A stretch of 64,000 nucleotides of DNA from Staphylococcus sp. ACRSN (GTDB lineage: Bacteria > Bacillota > Bacilli > Staphylococcales > Staphylococcaceae). The DNA is taken from positions 1 through 64,000 of the forward strand of contig NZ_JAKRNS010000012.1 in assembly GCF_022346615.1 (NCBI RefSeq). The letters are read 5' to 3'. The notes under the pieces were generated by a model, which worked only from the letters and a program-made list of their open reading frames with translations, did no database searches and was not told where the DNA came from. How positions within the stretch are numbered: the first letter of the stretch is position 1; the number at the start of each line of letters is the position of its first letter. Below are positions 55,220-63,721 of this stretch, one piece after another. The translations under genes and the position numbers were made by a program.

Positions 55220-56773
55220 TTATTTTAATGGTAATGATTTTGTTACATCTATACCAAGAACTGGTGGCACTAAGAAATATACAATTAATACAATAATGAT
55301 AACACTTATGATATTCACCCAGAATCCTACACTCGCCATTTTTTTAATTGTAATTCGACCTGTACCAAATACAATTGCATTTGGTGGTGTACCTACTGGT
55401 AGCATATATGCACAGTTCGCTGCCATTGCAGCAGGTACCATTAATAATAACGGATGGACATTTACTGCCACAGATAAAGTAGCAAGAATTGGCAATATCA
55501 TTGTTGCAGTTGCAGTATTTGATGTAATTTCAGTTAAAAATAGTACAAATAATGTAATAACAATAACAATCAGCAGTGGACTAACACCTTCTATTAGACG
55601 TAATTGATCTCCTAACCAATTAGCTAAACCACTTGAAGATATACCTTTTGCTAATGCTAGACCTCCACCAAATAAAATTAAAACACCCCAAGGTAAATCT
55701 TTTGCAACATCCCAATCTATAATTCGCTTATGCTTCGTTTTATTCTTGGCAGGGATTAAAAATAATAAGACAGATATAAATATAGCAATCGTTCCATCTG
55801 CTACTTCAGATGTAAACGTCCATTGCTTCAATAAAAATTCCCTACTGATCCATAAAAAACTAGCTAAAACAAATACAAATTGAACTACTTTTTCTTCATA
55901 TTTCATCTTACCCAATTCTTCTAGTTTACGTTTAATTACTTTTTGTCCACCAGGAAGTTCACGCATTTCATGTTTAAACGCAACAAACCTAATATACGCC
56001 CAAACTAATGCCAGTAAAACTATGACCGTAGGAACACCAATAATCATCCACTTTGCAAAACTAATTTCTTCTCCAAATGCAGATTGATATTGTCCTTTCA
56101 AAATAATAAGCGGCGGTGTACCAATCAAAGTACCTAATCCACCAATAGTACCTGCATAACCTATCGCTAGTACTAATGACTGTTCAAATTTATTAAGTGA
56201 TCCCTCACTAATAGATTCATTTTTCAAATCTCGTGCTTCTTTAATGATTGCCATTCCAATTGGAATCATAATCATTACTGCTGCTGTATTTGATACAAAC
56301 ATAGATAAAAATCCAGTTGCAATCATAAATCCTAATAAAATTTTACCAGTACTTGTACCTAAATAATTGATAATCGTCAATGCCACACGTGTATGTAAAT
56401 TCCATCTTTCCATAGCAATTGCTAATATAAATCCACCTAAAAATAAAAATATAATATCATTGCCATATTGCGCGGAAACTTCCTCTGGATTCAACACATG
56501 CCCGACCGGTAGTAATATTAACGGTAATAAACTTGTTGCTGCGATTGGTATCGCTTCAGTAATCCACCAAACAGCAATCCACAAAGTTATTGCCAATACA
56601 AATATACCTTTTCCTGATAAATCCTCTGGCTTGAAAAATAATAATGTTAACAAAAATAATAATGGTCCTAACACTAACCCAATTTTTTGCCCTGAGTTAT
56701 ACGCTTTCTTTTTCTTTGAAAAAAATGTTAGATACTGTCCATTTCTATTCGTCCCTTCGTCTATTTTATTCAT
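55220..56773 (-). CDS. sdcS: Sodium-dependent dicarboxylate transporter SdcS
   Basis: 517-residue DASS/SLC13-family symporter for succinate, fumarate and malate. About eleven transmembrane helices. The two sodium/substrate SNT-type clamshell motifs appear as FVSNTAAVMIMIPIG and ITSNTATATMILP, and VGTPPNAIVFGTGRI is the family signature. The start ATG 56773 is preceded by GGGGGA. Monocistronic; shares a terminator with pheA. Confidence 0.94.
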   Translation of the reverse strand: MNKIDEGTNRNGQYLTFFSKKKKAYNSGQKIGLVLGPLLFLLTLLFFKPEDLSGKGIFVLAITLWIAVWWITEAIPIAATSLLPLILLPVGHVLNPEEVSAQYGNDIIFLFLGGFILAIAMERWNLHTRVALTIINYLGTSTGKILLGFMIATGFLSMFVSNTAAVMIMIPIGMAIIKEARDLKNESISEGSLNKFEQSLVLAIGYAGTIGGLGTLIGTPPLIILKGQYQSAFGEEISFAKWMIIGVPTVIVLLALVWAYIRFVAFKHEMRELPGGQKVIKRKLEELGKMKYEEKVVQFVFVLASFLWISREFLLKQWTFTSEVADGTIAIFISVLLFLIPAKNKTKHKRIIDWDVAKDLPWGVLILFGGGLALAKGISSSGLANWLGDQLRLIEGVSPLLIVIVITLFVLFLTEITSNTATATMILPILATLSVAVNVHPLLLMVPAAMAANCAYMLPVGTPPNAIVFGTGRITIKKMASVGFWVNIISVIIIVLIVYFLVPPVLGIDVTKSLPLK

Positions 56774-56857
56774 CAAAATCCCCCTTAACTATTGACAGAA
56801 TATTCACAATAATTATATTGATTATAGCATATTTAGTAAACAAAAAAACACAAAATA

Positions 56858-56890
56858 AAAACGCTTACACCTTTGGTATAAACGTTTTTA
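56858..56890 (-). terminator. Terminator of the beta-helix gene
   Basis: AAAACGTTTATACC pairs imperfectly with GGTGTAAGCGTTTT around AAA on the minus strand, then TATTTTG. It is close to the stop codon. Confidence 0.7.
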
Positions 56891-56895
56891 TAATA

Positions 56896-57978
56896 TTAAA
56901 CTATATTGCTATGATACACTTTCACAGGACTATTGTTTTTCAATATTAATTTTTCGATATTATTCAAATGTATCTTATGTGTATCGTCTTTAAATTCATT
57001 ATTAGCAATGACCACATGCTTATGTTTAACATCATTGTAACTTTGAATACGTATTGCATCTTTAGACATCCCACCTATAAACTCATTGTTATAAATATTT
57101 AAGTTTTCTCCTGCTTGTGTCATTTGATTTCTACCTTTTAAATCTTGAGCATTTTTTCCATCTTTAACTGCCAAAAATCGAATTCCACCGACACAATTAA
57201 TAAATCGATTATCGTGGATGTATGTATCTTTATATTTTAGTGGCGTCAACGCATATTGGTTCATTCCTTCAAATGTATTATGGCGAATATGGATATTTTG
57301 GTAAAATTGATTAAATCTACTCGCATGTGAACCAATAGCTCGATTCCAAGACTTCATCGTAGGTGTATGTGAATTACCAAAGTAGCAGTGTTCTATTATT
57401 ACATTTTTCGTTATCGTGCCATCAGTTGCACCAAATTTAGGAAAAGCTCCTTTTACTTGTAAATCAATTTGAATGGCTTCAGAAAAACTTCTTTCTCCAT
57501 CATCATCATTGAATCCTAAAAATTTACACTTACTCATATATAATCCATTAATTCCACATGCGTCTATCCCATGGCCTCCTACAATATCTTTGAATGTAAC
57601 ATCTATGATTTGAATGTCTACTGCATGTCCAATACTCATTGCTGTGTTGTTATAGGGACACTCATAACCATTCATATCGAATGTACCCCCAGCAATATGG
57701 ATTTTACTATTTCCCTTATATCCATAATATAATTTGAATTTACGTCCATTTTTTAATAGCGCGTCTTTCCCTTTTCTCTTTAATATCGTTTCGTCATCTA
57801 ATAATAATGTGGTACCTTCATATATTTTTAATGATCTACGTATATGGTATTCACCCTTGGGGATGTGGATTGTGACATGCTTGTGTGATTTTGCAGTATC
57901 TAATGCACGCTGTAGCGCCCTAGTATCTGACCATTTACGTTTTCCTTTTAATCCAAAATCTGCAGCATTGATTATCAT
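56896..57978 (-). CDS. Right-handed parallel beta-helix repeat protein
   Basis: 360-residue protein with glycosyl hydrolase 28-like start ([27 protein letters not shown]) followed by many short beta-helix rungs rich in N, H and I ([43 protein letters not shown]). No signal peptide is visible, so it would be cytoplasmic or leave by another route. The fold suits pectate lyase, epimerase or polygalacturonase-like activity, but catalytic residues were not identified. S. aureus has an orthologue at the same place without a proven function. AAGGAAG precedes the start. Confidence 0.82.
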   Translation of the reverse strand: MIINAADFGLKGKRKWSDTRALQRALDTAKSHKHVTIHIPKGEYHIRRSLKIYEGTTLLLDDETILKRKGKDALLKNGRKFKLYYGYKGNSKIHIAGGTFDMNGYECPYNNTAMSIGHAVDIQIIDVTFKDIVGGHGIDACGINGLYMSKCKFLGFNDDDGERSFSEAIQIDLQVKGAFPKFGATDGTITKNVIIEHCYFGNSHTPTMKSWNRAIGSHASRFNQFYQNIHIRHNTFEGMNQYALTPLKYKDTYIHDNRFINCVGGIRFLAVKDGKNAQDLKGRNQMTQAGENLNIYNNEFIGGMSKDAIRIQSYNDVKHKHVVIANNEFKDDTHKIHLNNIEKLILKNNSPVKVYHSNIV

Positions 57979-58133
57979 GGGTAACTTCCTTTCTATTGTA
58001 TTATATCTATTTATAATTACTTTATATTAAACATATTTCGTATTTTTTAAACCCTCGATATACAACTTTGATGTTTTAATGAGTTAGTATATAATGACTA
58101 TTAACTTTATGATTAGGGAGTGTAAAAAGATAA

Positions 58134-58685
58134 ATGAAAAATAGCGCACTGATTATTGTTGATTATTCAAATGACTTCGTTGCAGATAACGGTAAATTAA
58201 CTTGTGGGGAAGCCGGTCAACAAATTGAAAATTATATCGTTGAGAGAATTGAACATTACAATAATAAAAAGCAACAAATATTTTTTATGATGGATTTACA
58301 TTATGAAGATAACAATTTTCATCCAGAAAGTAAGCTTTTCCCACCACATAATATTTTAGGGACAATGGGTAGAGAATTATATGGTAAGGTTAATGATATT
58401 TATCAAAATATTTTGTTTAATGAACATGTGCACTTTTTAGATAAAACACGTTATGATTCATTCTTTGGCACGCCATTAGATATTATGTTAAGGGAACGAA
58501 ATGTGAGTCAACTTGAAATCGTTGGGGTTTGTACAGATATTTGTGTCCTACACACTGCAATTTCTGCTTACAATTTAGGCTATGATATTTTAATTTCACA
58601 CAAAGGTGTTGCCTCGTTTAATCCAGCTGGTCATGAATGGGCACTTACACATTTTAAAAATTCATTAGGTGCAGTAGTAGAATAA
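58134..58685 (+). CDS. pncA: Isochorismatase-family cysteine hydrolase (nicotinamidase-like)
   Basis: 183-residue cysteine hydrolase. The triad is likely Asp9 in IIVDYSNDF, the Lys in HFLDKTRYDSF and the cysteine in VGVCTDICVLHTA. Metal-binding residues lie in MDLHYEDNNFHPES. The staphylococcal orthologue is generally taken as nicotinamidase, converting nicotinamide to nicotinate, which the pncB/nadE pair could then use. The substrate is inferred. Its ribosome-binding site is AGGGAG. ppaC follows after 56 bases. Confidence 0.82.
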   Translation: MKNSALIIVDYSNDFVADNGKLTCGEAGQQIENYIVERIEHYNNKKQQIFFMMDLHYEDNNFHPESKLFPPHNILGTMGRELYGKVNDIYQNILFNEHVHFLDKTRYDSFFGTPLDIMLRERNVSQLEIVGVCTDICVLHTAISAYNLGYDILISHKGVASFNPAGHEWALTHFKNSLGAVVE

Positions 58686-58741
58686 CAACTGTTAATCATG
58701 ATAAAATAAAATTAAATATAAAAATAAGGAGAATTTCAAAC

Positions 58742-59671
58742 ATGGCAAAAACATATATTTTCGGTCATAAAAACCCAGATACTGATGCAATTTCATCAGC
58801 AATTATTATGGCAGACTTCGAACAACAAACTGGTAACACAGAAGCTACACCATATCGCTTAGGTGATGTTAGCGCAGAAACACAATATGCTTTAGATCAC
58901 TTTAAAGTAGATGCACCTGAGTTACTAAATGAAAGCTTAGCTGATCAAGAAGTGATCTTAGTTGATCACAATGAATTCCAACAAAGTGCAGATACAATTG
59001 CTGATGCTCAAGTTAAGCATGTTGTAGATCACCACAGAATTGCTAATTTTGAAACAGCATCACCATTATATTATCGTGCTGAACCAGTAGGTTGTACAGC
59101 TACTATTTTATATAAAATGTATAAAGAACGTGGTTTCGAAATCAAACCGCATATCGCTGGTTTAATGGTTTCTGCTATTATTTCTGATAGCTTATTATTC
59201 AAATCACCAACTTGTACTGAAGAGGACGTCAATGCAGCTGAAACACTAAAATCAATTGCAGATGTTGATTTAGAAGCATACGGTTTAGAAATGTTGAAAG
59301 CAGGCGCTTCAACTACAGATAAATCAGCTACTGACTTATTAACTGCAGATGCAAAATCTTTCAACATGGGTGAATATACAACACGTATCGCTCAAGTAAA
59401 CACTGTTGATATCGATGAAGTTTTCGTACGTCAAGAAGAATTAGAAAAAGCTATGTTAGAAGCAAGTACAAATGAAAAATATGACTTATTCGTACTTGTA
59501 ATCACAGATATTATTAACAGTGACTCAAAAATCCTTGTCGTAGGTGCTGAAAAAGATAAAGTGGGTGTCGCATTCGATGTTCAACTTGAAAATAACACAG
59601 CATTCTTACCAGGCGTAGTTTCCCGTAAAAAACAAGTCGTTCCACAAATCACAGAAACTTTAACTAAGTAG
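58742..59671 (+). CDS. ppaC: Manganese-dependent inorganic pyrophosphatase
   Basis: 309-residue family II (DHH) pyrophosphatase, same length as in S. aureus. Metal ligands: His9, Asp13 and Asp15 in FGHKNPDTDA, an Asp in VILVDHNE, and the DHH motif in VVDHHRIANF. The DHHA2 domain ends with LPGVVSRKKQVVPQI (substrate-binding Arg-Lys-Lys). Pyrophosphate removal drives NAD and nucleic acid synthesis. TAAGGAG precedes the start and a strong terminator follows. Confidence 0.97.
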   Translation: MAKTYIFGHKNPDTDAISSAIIMADFEQQTGNTEATPYRLGDVSAETQYALDHFKVDAPELLNESLADQEVILVDHNEFQQSADTIADAQVKHVVDHHRIANFETASPLYYRAEPVGCTATILYKMYKERGFEIKPHIAGLMVSAIISDSLLFKSPTCTEEDVNAAETLKSIADVDLEAYGLEMLKAGASTTDKSATDLLTADAKSFNMGEYTTRIAQVNTVDIDEVFVRQEELEKAMLEASTNEKYDLFVLVITDIINSDSKILVVGAEKDKVGVAFDVQLENNTAFLPGVVSRKKQVVPQITETLTK

Positions 59672-59734
59672 TTTAATACGTTATGATATAGATAAAATAG
59701 CAATAAATCATTTTTATTTATTAATATAGTAATT

Positions 59735-59767
59735 CTGGAACATATTTAAATATGTTCCAGTTTTTTA
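59735..59767 (+). terminator. Terminator of ppaC
   Basis: CTGGAACATATTT pairs perfectly with AAATATGTTCCAG, followed by TTTTTT. It lies 46 bases before the aldH start, so aldH must have its own promoter or depend on read-through. Confidence 0.9.
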
Positions 59768-59812
59768 TCCATGCATGATGATTCGGTATTTGTCAGATTA
59801 GGAGGATTCCAT

Positions 59813-61192
59813 TTGAATGCGATAGAACAAACTTTTCATAATAGTAAAAAATATTTTGACACTCATGAAACTAAAGATATTAAATTCAGAAGAAAACAAC
59901 TTAAACTTTTGAGCAAGAGTATTCGTAATTATGAAGATGATTTACTCGAAGCTTTTCAGAAAGACTTAGGAAAAAACAAAGTAGAGACTTATGCATCAGA
60001 AATTGGTTTCACTTTGAAAAATATTAAAACTGCACGAAAAGAACTTAAAAATTGGGCAAAACCGAAACAAGTTAACACACCTATCTTCATGTTCCCTACT
60101 AAAAGTTATATTATGAAAGAACCTTATGGAACTGTGTTAATAATTGGACCCTTTAACTATCCTTTTCAATTACTTATAGAGCCTTTAATCGGAGCAATTA
60201 CTGCAGGTAATACAGTAATATTAAAGCCTTCTGAATTCACACCAAACGTTGCTACAGTCATCCAAAATATTATTGAATCGGTATTTGACCCTGAGTTCGT
60301 CAGTGTATGTCAGGGTGATAGTAACGTCACTCAGCAACTTATCAATTTACCATTTGATTATATCTTTTTTACTGGCAGTGAAAATGTTGGTAGAATTGTC
60401 TATCAAGCAGCTAGTAAAAATCTAGTTCCTGTCACGTTAGAATTAGGTGGTAAATCCCCTGTTATTGTCGATGAAACAGCGAATATTAAAGTTGCAAGTG
60501 AGCGTATATGCTTTGGAAAATTTGCAAATGCAGGACAAACTTGTGTGGCACCAGACTATATACTGGTCCACCGCAAAGTTCAAGAGTCATTGGTTAAAGC
60601 TTTAAAACAGACAATAACTGAGTTTTATGGTAAATCGATTCAACAAAGTCCTGACTTCGGGCGTATCGTTAATGCGAAACATTTTAATAGATTAAATCAT
60701 TTGCTTGAAGTTCACCAGTCAGAAATTATTTTTGGCGGAGAAACCGATTCAACAGAATGCTTTATCGCACCTACTTTATTAGAAGGTATTACATTCGATT
60801 CTAAGATAATGGAAGATGAAATATTCGGTCCGTTACTTCCAATAATTATTTATGATGATTTTGATGAAGCTATTTCTTTAATTCGTTCTAAACCAAAACC
60901 TTTAAGTTTATACTTGTTTAGTGAAGATGAAAATGCAACCGAACGCGTCTTAAAAGAGGTTTCATTTGGTGGCGGTGCAATTAATGATACGGTAATGCAA
61001 CTTGCCAATCCTAACTTACCTTTTGGAGGGGTAGGTGCTTCTGGCATCGGCCATTACCATGGTAAGTATAGTTTTAATACATTTAGTCATGATAAATCAT
61101 ATATATTTAAATCAACAAGATTAGAATCAAGTTTATTTTTTCCGCCTTACAAAGGAAAATTCAAATATATTAAAGCTTTTTTCAATAATTAA
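59813..61192 (+). CDS. aldH: Aldehyde dehydrogenase AldH
   Basis: 459-residue NAD(P)-dependent aldehyde dehydrogenase of the ALDH3/YwdH type. The Rossmann segment is FTGSENVGRIVYQAA, the catalytic glutamate is in LELGGKSPV, and the nucleophilic cysteine (near 244) is in FANAGQTCVAPDY. TTG 59813 is chosen as start because TTAGGAGGA stands upstream and the length then equals S. aureus AldH1; an in-frame ATG at 59771 has no ribosome-binding site and abuts the ppaC terminator. Physiological aldehyde unknown. Confidence 0.92.
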   Translation: MNAIEQTFHNSKKYFDTHETKDIKFRRKQLKLLSKSIRNYEDDLLEAFQKDLGKNKVETYASEIGFTLKNIKTARKELKNWAKPKQVNTPIFMFPTKSYIMKEPYGTVLIIGPFNYPFQLLIEPLIGAITAGNTVILKPSEFTPNVATVIQNIIESVFDPEFVSVCQGDSNVTQQLINLPFDYIFFTGSENVGRIVYQAASKNLVPVTLELGGKSPVIVDETANIKVASERICFGKFANAGQTCVAPDYILVHRKVQESLVKALKQTITEFYGKSIQQSPDFGRIVNAKHFNRLNHLLEVHQSEIIFGGETDSTECFIAPTLLEGITFDSKIMEDEIFGPLLPIIIYDDFDEAISLIRSKPKPLSLYLFSEDENATERVLKEVSFGGGAINDTVMQLANPNLPFGGVGASGIGHYHGKYSFNTFSHDKSYIFKSTRLESSLFFPPYKGKFKYIKAFFNN

Positions 61193-61225
61193 AAAGGTAT
61201 GAGCAACTAATTGCTCATACCTTTT
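61191..61225. terminator. Bidirectional terminator between aldH and the lactonase gene
   Basis: AAAAGGTATGAGCAA pairs perfectly with TTGCTCATACCTTTT around CTAA; between convergent genes. Confidence 0.9.
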
Positions 61226-61233
61226 CTTCGTTA

Positions 61234-62271
61234 TTATTTTAAAAATTGTACGCATACACCTTCTGGCGCTTGTTGTTGATGATCAACTTGAGTTAATTCT
61301 CCAGTAACTTTATTACGTTTAAATACCGTCAAAGTATAATCGCCTTCTTGATGTGCACAAACTAAATATTCATCTGATTTTGTAATGTTAAAGTCACGTG
61401 GAAATTCTCCTCCACTTGATACAATATCAACAAATGAAATTGAAGAACCTCTCTCCCCAATTTTAAAGATAGCAATACTGTCATGACCTCTATTGCTAAT
61501 ATAAATAAATTTTTGATCATTTGATAATCGAATACCTGCTAATTTAGTTTCCCCTTCAAACGTAGCTGGAATTGTTGAATGTCTTTCTATTTCATTAAAT
61601 TTACCATTATTATATGCAACTGTACTTACCATATTAGAAATTTCATGGACGATATATGCATGTTTACCATCTTCATGGAATACGATATGTCTTGGACCAT
61701 CACCTGGTTCAAAATCACTAACTGCATATTCTTTTAAACCATCATCTCCATACTCGTAAGTTACAACTTTATCTGTTCCTAAATCGGCTGCCACAACATA
61801 TTTTTCATCAGGCGTTGTTTTTAGAAAATGCACATGTGAGCTTTCTTGTCGCTCATCTGGGCCGGTAGGATAATCATGTGCTAATTCTTGTATTAAGCGG
61901 ATGATTTCACCCGTTTCAGGATTCGCTTCATATATTCTAGCTAAACCTGCACCATAAACAGATTCAAAGACATACTTACCATCTGGAGATATATCCACAT
62001 AGCAACCAGTACCTTCCGTTGATGCTAAACATTTATTTATTAATTTTAATTCACCATTGTCTAGGATTTCTAGGCTTGCAATTCCACAGTTATCGCCTTC
62101 ACGATTGATGGCATATAAATATTTATTATGTTGATTTACGTAAGTAGAAGCTTCTAGTTCATATCCAGTTACTACTTCTGTGACTCTTCCTGTTTGTTCA
62201 TCTAATTCAAAGCGATATATACCTTTACCTTCTTTTTTAGTATAAGTACCTATGTAACCAATCGTCCTCAT
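61234..62271 (-). CDS. pgl: Lactonase family protein (6-phosphogluconolactonase-like)
   Basis: 345-residue seven-bladed beta-propeller of the YbhE/Pgl type. The start [19 protein letters not shown] is typical, and repeated blades carry [28 protein letters not shown] and [16 protein letters not shown]. It may hydrolyse 6-phosphogluconolactone in the pentose phosphate pathway, as annotated in S. aureus. The ATG at 62271 follows GGAGGGG; the open frame runs 19 residues further upstream. Divergent from the YolD-like gene. Confidence 0.87.
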   Translation of the reverse strand: MRTIGYIGTYTKKEGKGIYRFELDEQTGRVTEVVTGYELEASTYVNQHNKYLYAINREGDNCGIASLEILDNGELKLINKCLASTEGTGCYVDISPDGKYVFESVYGAGLARIYEANPETGEIIRLIQELAHDYPTGPDERQESSHVHFLKTTPDEKYVVAADLGTDKVVTYEYGDDGLKEYAVSDFEPGDGPRHIVFHEDGKHAYIVHEISNMVSTVAYNNGKFNEIERHSTIPATFEGETKLAGIRLSNDQKFIYISNRGHDSIAIFKIGERGSSISFVDIVSSGGEFPRDFNITKSDEYLVCAHQEGDYTLTVFKRNKVTGELTQVDHQQQAPEGVCVQFLK

Positions 62272-62450
62272 GTAAACCCCTCCATTTTCATATATCTTCA
62301 TTTTAATAAATATCTGCATAATAAACAATCAATTGAAAATATATCATCTTCAAAAATCATTTTGTTAACTATTTTTACCATTAAATTGCAATTTGATTTA
62401 ACACTTGATAAACACGAACACATGTTCTATCATTGTGTTGAGGTGATTTC

Positions 62451-62861
62451 ATGATTCCTAAACAATATCAAAATGAAACTGATTATAGAAAGATTCCAAG
62501 AGAGTTTCTTAACCCTCATATTCCTCAAGGTCGCGGTATGGTAAAGTGGGCACCGTTTGCCACTTTACCTGAGCAATTCGAAGCCATTCAACAATATATT
62601 ACTGATCAAAATAAAATTGATCGTCCTTTATTATCAGACGATCAATTAAATGAATTAAATAGTCAACTTCACCGAGCATTACATGATGATGCAACTATTT
62701 TAATAGAATATTTTCAAGATGGTTGGTTAGCAACGGTTCAGTTACGTATTAAACACATAGACTTATTACATATGACATTAGAAGGTAATATCATGGGTAC
62801 CACGCGTTCCATTAAATTATCACTATATGACATCACTAAAATTATAGAAGATGTCATATAG
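62451..62861 (+). CDS. YolD-like family protein
   Basis: 136-residue YolD-domain protein. Hallmarks are the N-terminal GRGMVKWAPFATLPEQF and the C-terminal barrel with FQDGWLATVQLRIKHID and RSIKLSLYDITKI. In Bacillus YolD-like genes sit next to UvrX-type Y-family polymerases; no such neighbour is present here. TTGAGGTGAT precedes the start. Function unknown. It is followed at once by a GC-rich hairpin. Confidence 0.85.
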   Translation: MIPKQYQNETDYRKIPREFLNPHIPQGRGMVKWAPFATLPEQFEAIQQYITDQNKIDRPLLSDDQLNELNSQLHRALHDDATILIEYFQDGWLATVQLRIKHIDLLHMTLEGNIMGTTRSIKLSLYDITKIIEDVI

Positions 62862-62879
62862 TTATCTATCCGACTGCAT

Positions 62880-62926
62880 AAGTCGCCGTTCCATTCGTGC
62901 CTTCGCTCACGAATGGACGGCGACTA
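62880..62926. repeat. GC-rich inverted repeat
   Basis: AGTCGCCGTTCCATTCGTG pairs with CACGAATGG-ACGGCGACT, nearly 19 pairs with one bulge and a six-to-seven base loop (CCTTCGCT). It has A8, not T8, downstream on the plus strand, so it is not a standard terminator of the YolD-like gene. Its GC content is far above the surroundings. Confidence 0.75.
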
Positions 62927-62955
62927 AAAAAAATAGAACACTTAACGTGTTCTAT
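62927..62955 (-). terminator. Terminator of the 56-residue membrane protein gene
   Basis: ATAGAACAC pairs with GTGTTCTAT around GTTAA on the minus strand, followed by TTTTTTTTAG. Confidence 0.87.
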
Positions 62956-62962
62956 CAATAAA

Positions 62963-63133
62963 TTAATTATTTGTTTCAATATCAGAAACGATTTCTTTAG
63001 TTTTACTTTCAATATCTTCAAAATCTTTTTTGAAGATGTAGGCAAATGCAACAGCACCTACGCCTGCGATTAATGAAACGGTAAAGATTGTACCGAAAAC
63101 AAATTTAAATAAACCTTTGATAAAATTCCACAT
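62963..63133 (-). CDS. Small single-span membrane protein
   Basis: 56-residue protein: a short amphipathic start MWNFIKGLFKF, one hydrophobic helix (about 11-33, VFGTIFTVSLIAGVGAVAFAYIF), then a charged KKDFEDIESKTKEIVSDIE tail. The ATG at 63133 is preceded by GAGGTGA at 8 bases; the in-frame GTG four codons earlier overlaps that site. A good terminator follows the stop. I believe it is a conserved staphylococcal hypothetical protein; no function is known to me. A GGGTAT at 63213-63208 could be part of a sigma-B promoter. Confidence 0.75.
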   Translation of the reverse strand: MWNFIKGLFKFVFGTIFTVSLIAGVGAVAFAYIFKKDFEDIESKTKEIVSDIETNN

Positions 63134-63332
63134 TCTTCTGTTCACCTCAATAATTTATTAACATGTCTATATCTAATGATAGCACAATTAAAAGCATCAA
63201 TAAATATATACCCACTTTTCTAGCTTTTATTCTACAAAATTCTTTAGTAATTTTATGTTAATAATGTATAAATTCATCGCCTATATAAAAATAGCAAAAT
63301 CATCAACCTACTTGTTTTCTTATATGTATACC

Positions 63333-63373
63333 AAAAAAACAGGCCAAACATTAATAATAACGTTTCAGCCTGT
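63333..63373 (-). terminator. Terminator of the 18-residue peptide transcript
   Basis: ACAGGCTGAAACGTT pairs with AATGTTTGGCCTGT around ATTATT on the minus strand, followed by a T7 run. No annotated large gene lies immediately upstream, so it defines a separate short transcript. Confidence 0.88.
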
Positions 63374-63516
63374 AACATAAATTAGGTAATAGCTAATTAT
63401 ATTCAAAAAGCTTCATTAAAATTGATTTATTCATTCTAGTCATACTTGCAAAGGAAGGAAACAAAACCTTTTCAGATAAATTAGATTTCTACCACACTAC
63501 CTTCAGCAAGTTAAAT

Positions 63517-63573
63517 TTAATTATTCCACCAAGTTGATACGGCGTCTTTAAATGAATCATAGTAGTTTGACAT
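63517..63573 (-). CDS. 18-residue peptide MSNYYDSFKDAVSTWWNN
   Basis: A short ORF preceded by ACGAGGTGATTATT, an excellent ribosome-binding site seven bases from the ATG. The peptide is polar, aromatic-rich and slightly acidic, with a Trp-Trp pair near its end and no membrane-spanning segment, so it does not look like a type I toxin. It has its own promoter, operator-like palindrome and terminator. I do not recognise it. It could be a functional small protein or a leader peptide in a structured RNA. Confidence 0.6.
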   Translation of the reverse strand: MSNYYDSFKDAVSTWWNN

Positions 63574-63617
63574 AATAATCACCTCGTTAAACTAATTTTA
63601 TTAGTTATTCGCTGATG

Positions 63618-63632
63618 TTATTATTATAATAA
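63618..63632. promoter_or_regulatory. PerR/Fur-type operator candidate at the peptide locus
   Basis: TTATTATTATAATAA on the plus strand, flanked by G and C to give an extended GTTATTATTATAATAAC palindrome, matches the PerR consensus TTATAATTATTATAA at 13 of 15 positions. It lies just downstream of the predicted start, the same position as the PerR box in the perR promoter. The AT-rich context makes chance matches possible. Confidence 0.45.
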
Positions 63633-63642
63633 CTATTCTCTT

Positions 63643-63671
63643 TATATAATACAATTAATATGAAGTTACAA
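63643..63671 (-). promoter_or_regulatory. Promoter of the 18-residue peptide transcript
   Basis: On the minus strand TTGTAA (63671-63666), a 17-base spacer and TATATA (63648-63643) form a reasonable sigma-A promoter about 75 bases before the peptide start codon. Confidence 0.55.
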
Positions 63672-63721
63672 TAGAATTACAATTTTGTTAGCTTATATTC
63701 AATAAATTAGGAGTTTTGTTT

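Larger units (their letters stand above)
63333..63636 (-). ncRNA. Candidate short structured transcript carrying a peptide ORF
   Basis: From a predicted start near 63636 to the T-run at 63333 the minus strand would give an RNA of about 300 nt. It carries the 18-codon ORF near its 5' end. Then ACTTGCTGAAGG (63511-63500) can pair with CCTTCCTTTGCAAGT (63458-63444), and the terminator follows. More than half of the transcript lies 3' of the ORF, so it may act as a regulatory RNA, a peptide mRNA or both. Not recognised as any named staphylococcal RNA. Confidence 0.5.

Noticed and set aside
62866..63057. Minus-strand open frame of 63 codons
   Set aside because: It covers the GC-rich hairpin and the terminator and overlaps the well-supported 56-residue gene in another frame; no start signal.
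63392..63442. Second mini-ORF (16 codons, starting MTRMNKSILM) within the 63.3-63.6 kb transcript
   Set aside because: It has no ribosome-binding site, and its start lies next to the predicted RNA helix; probably chance.
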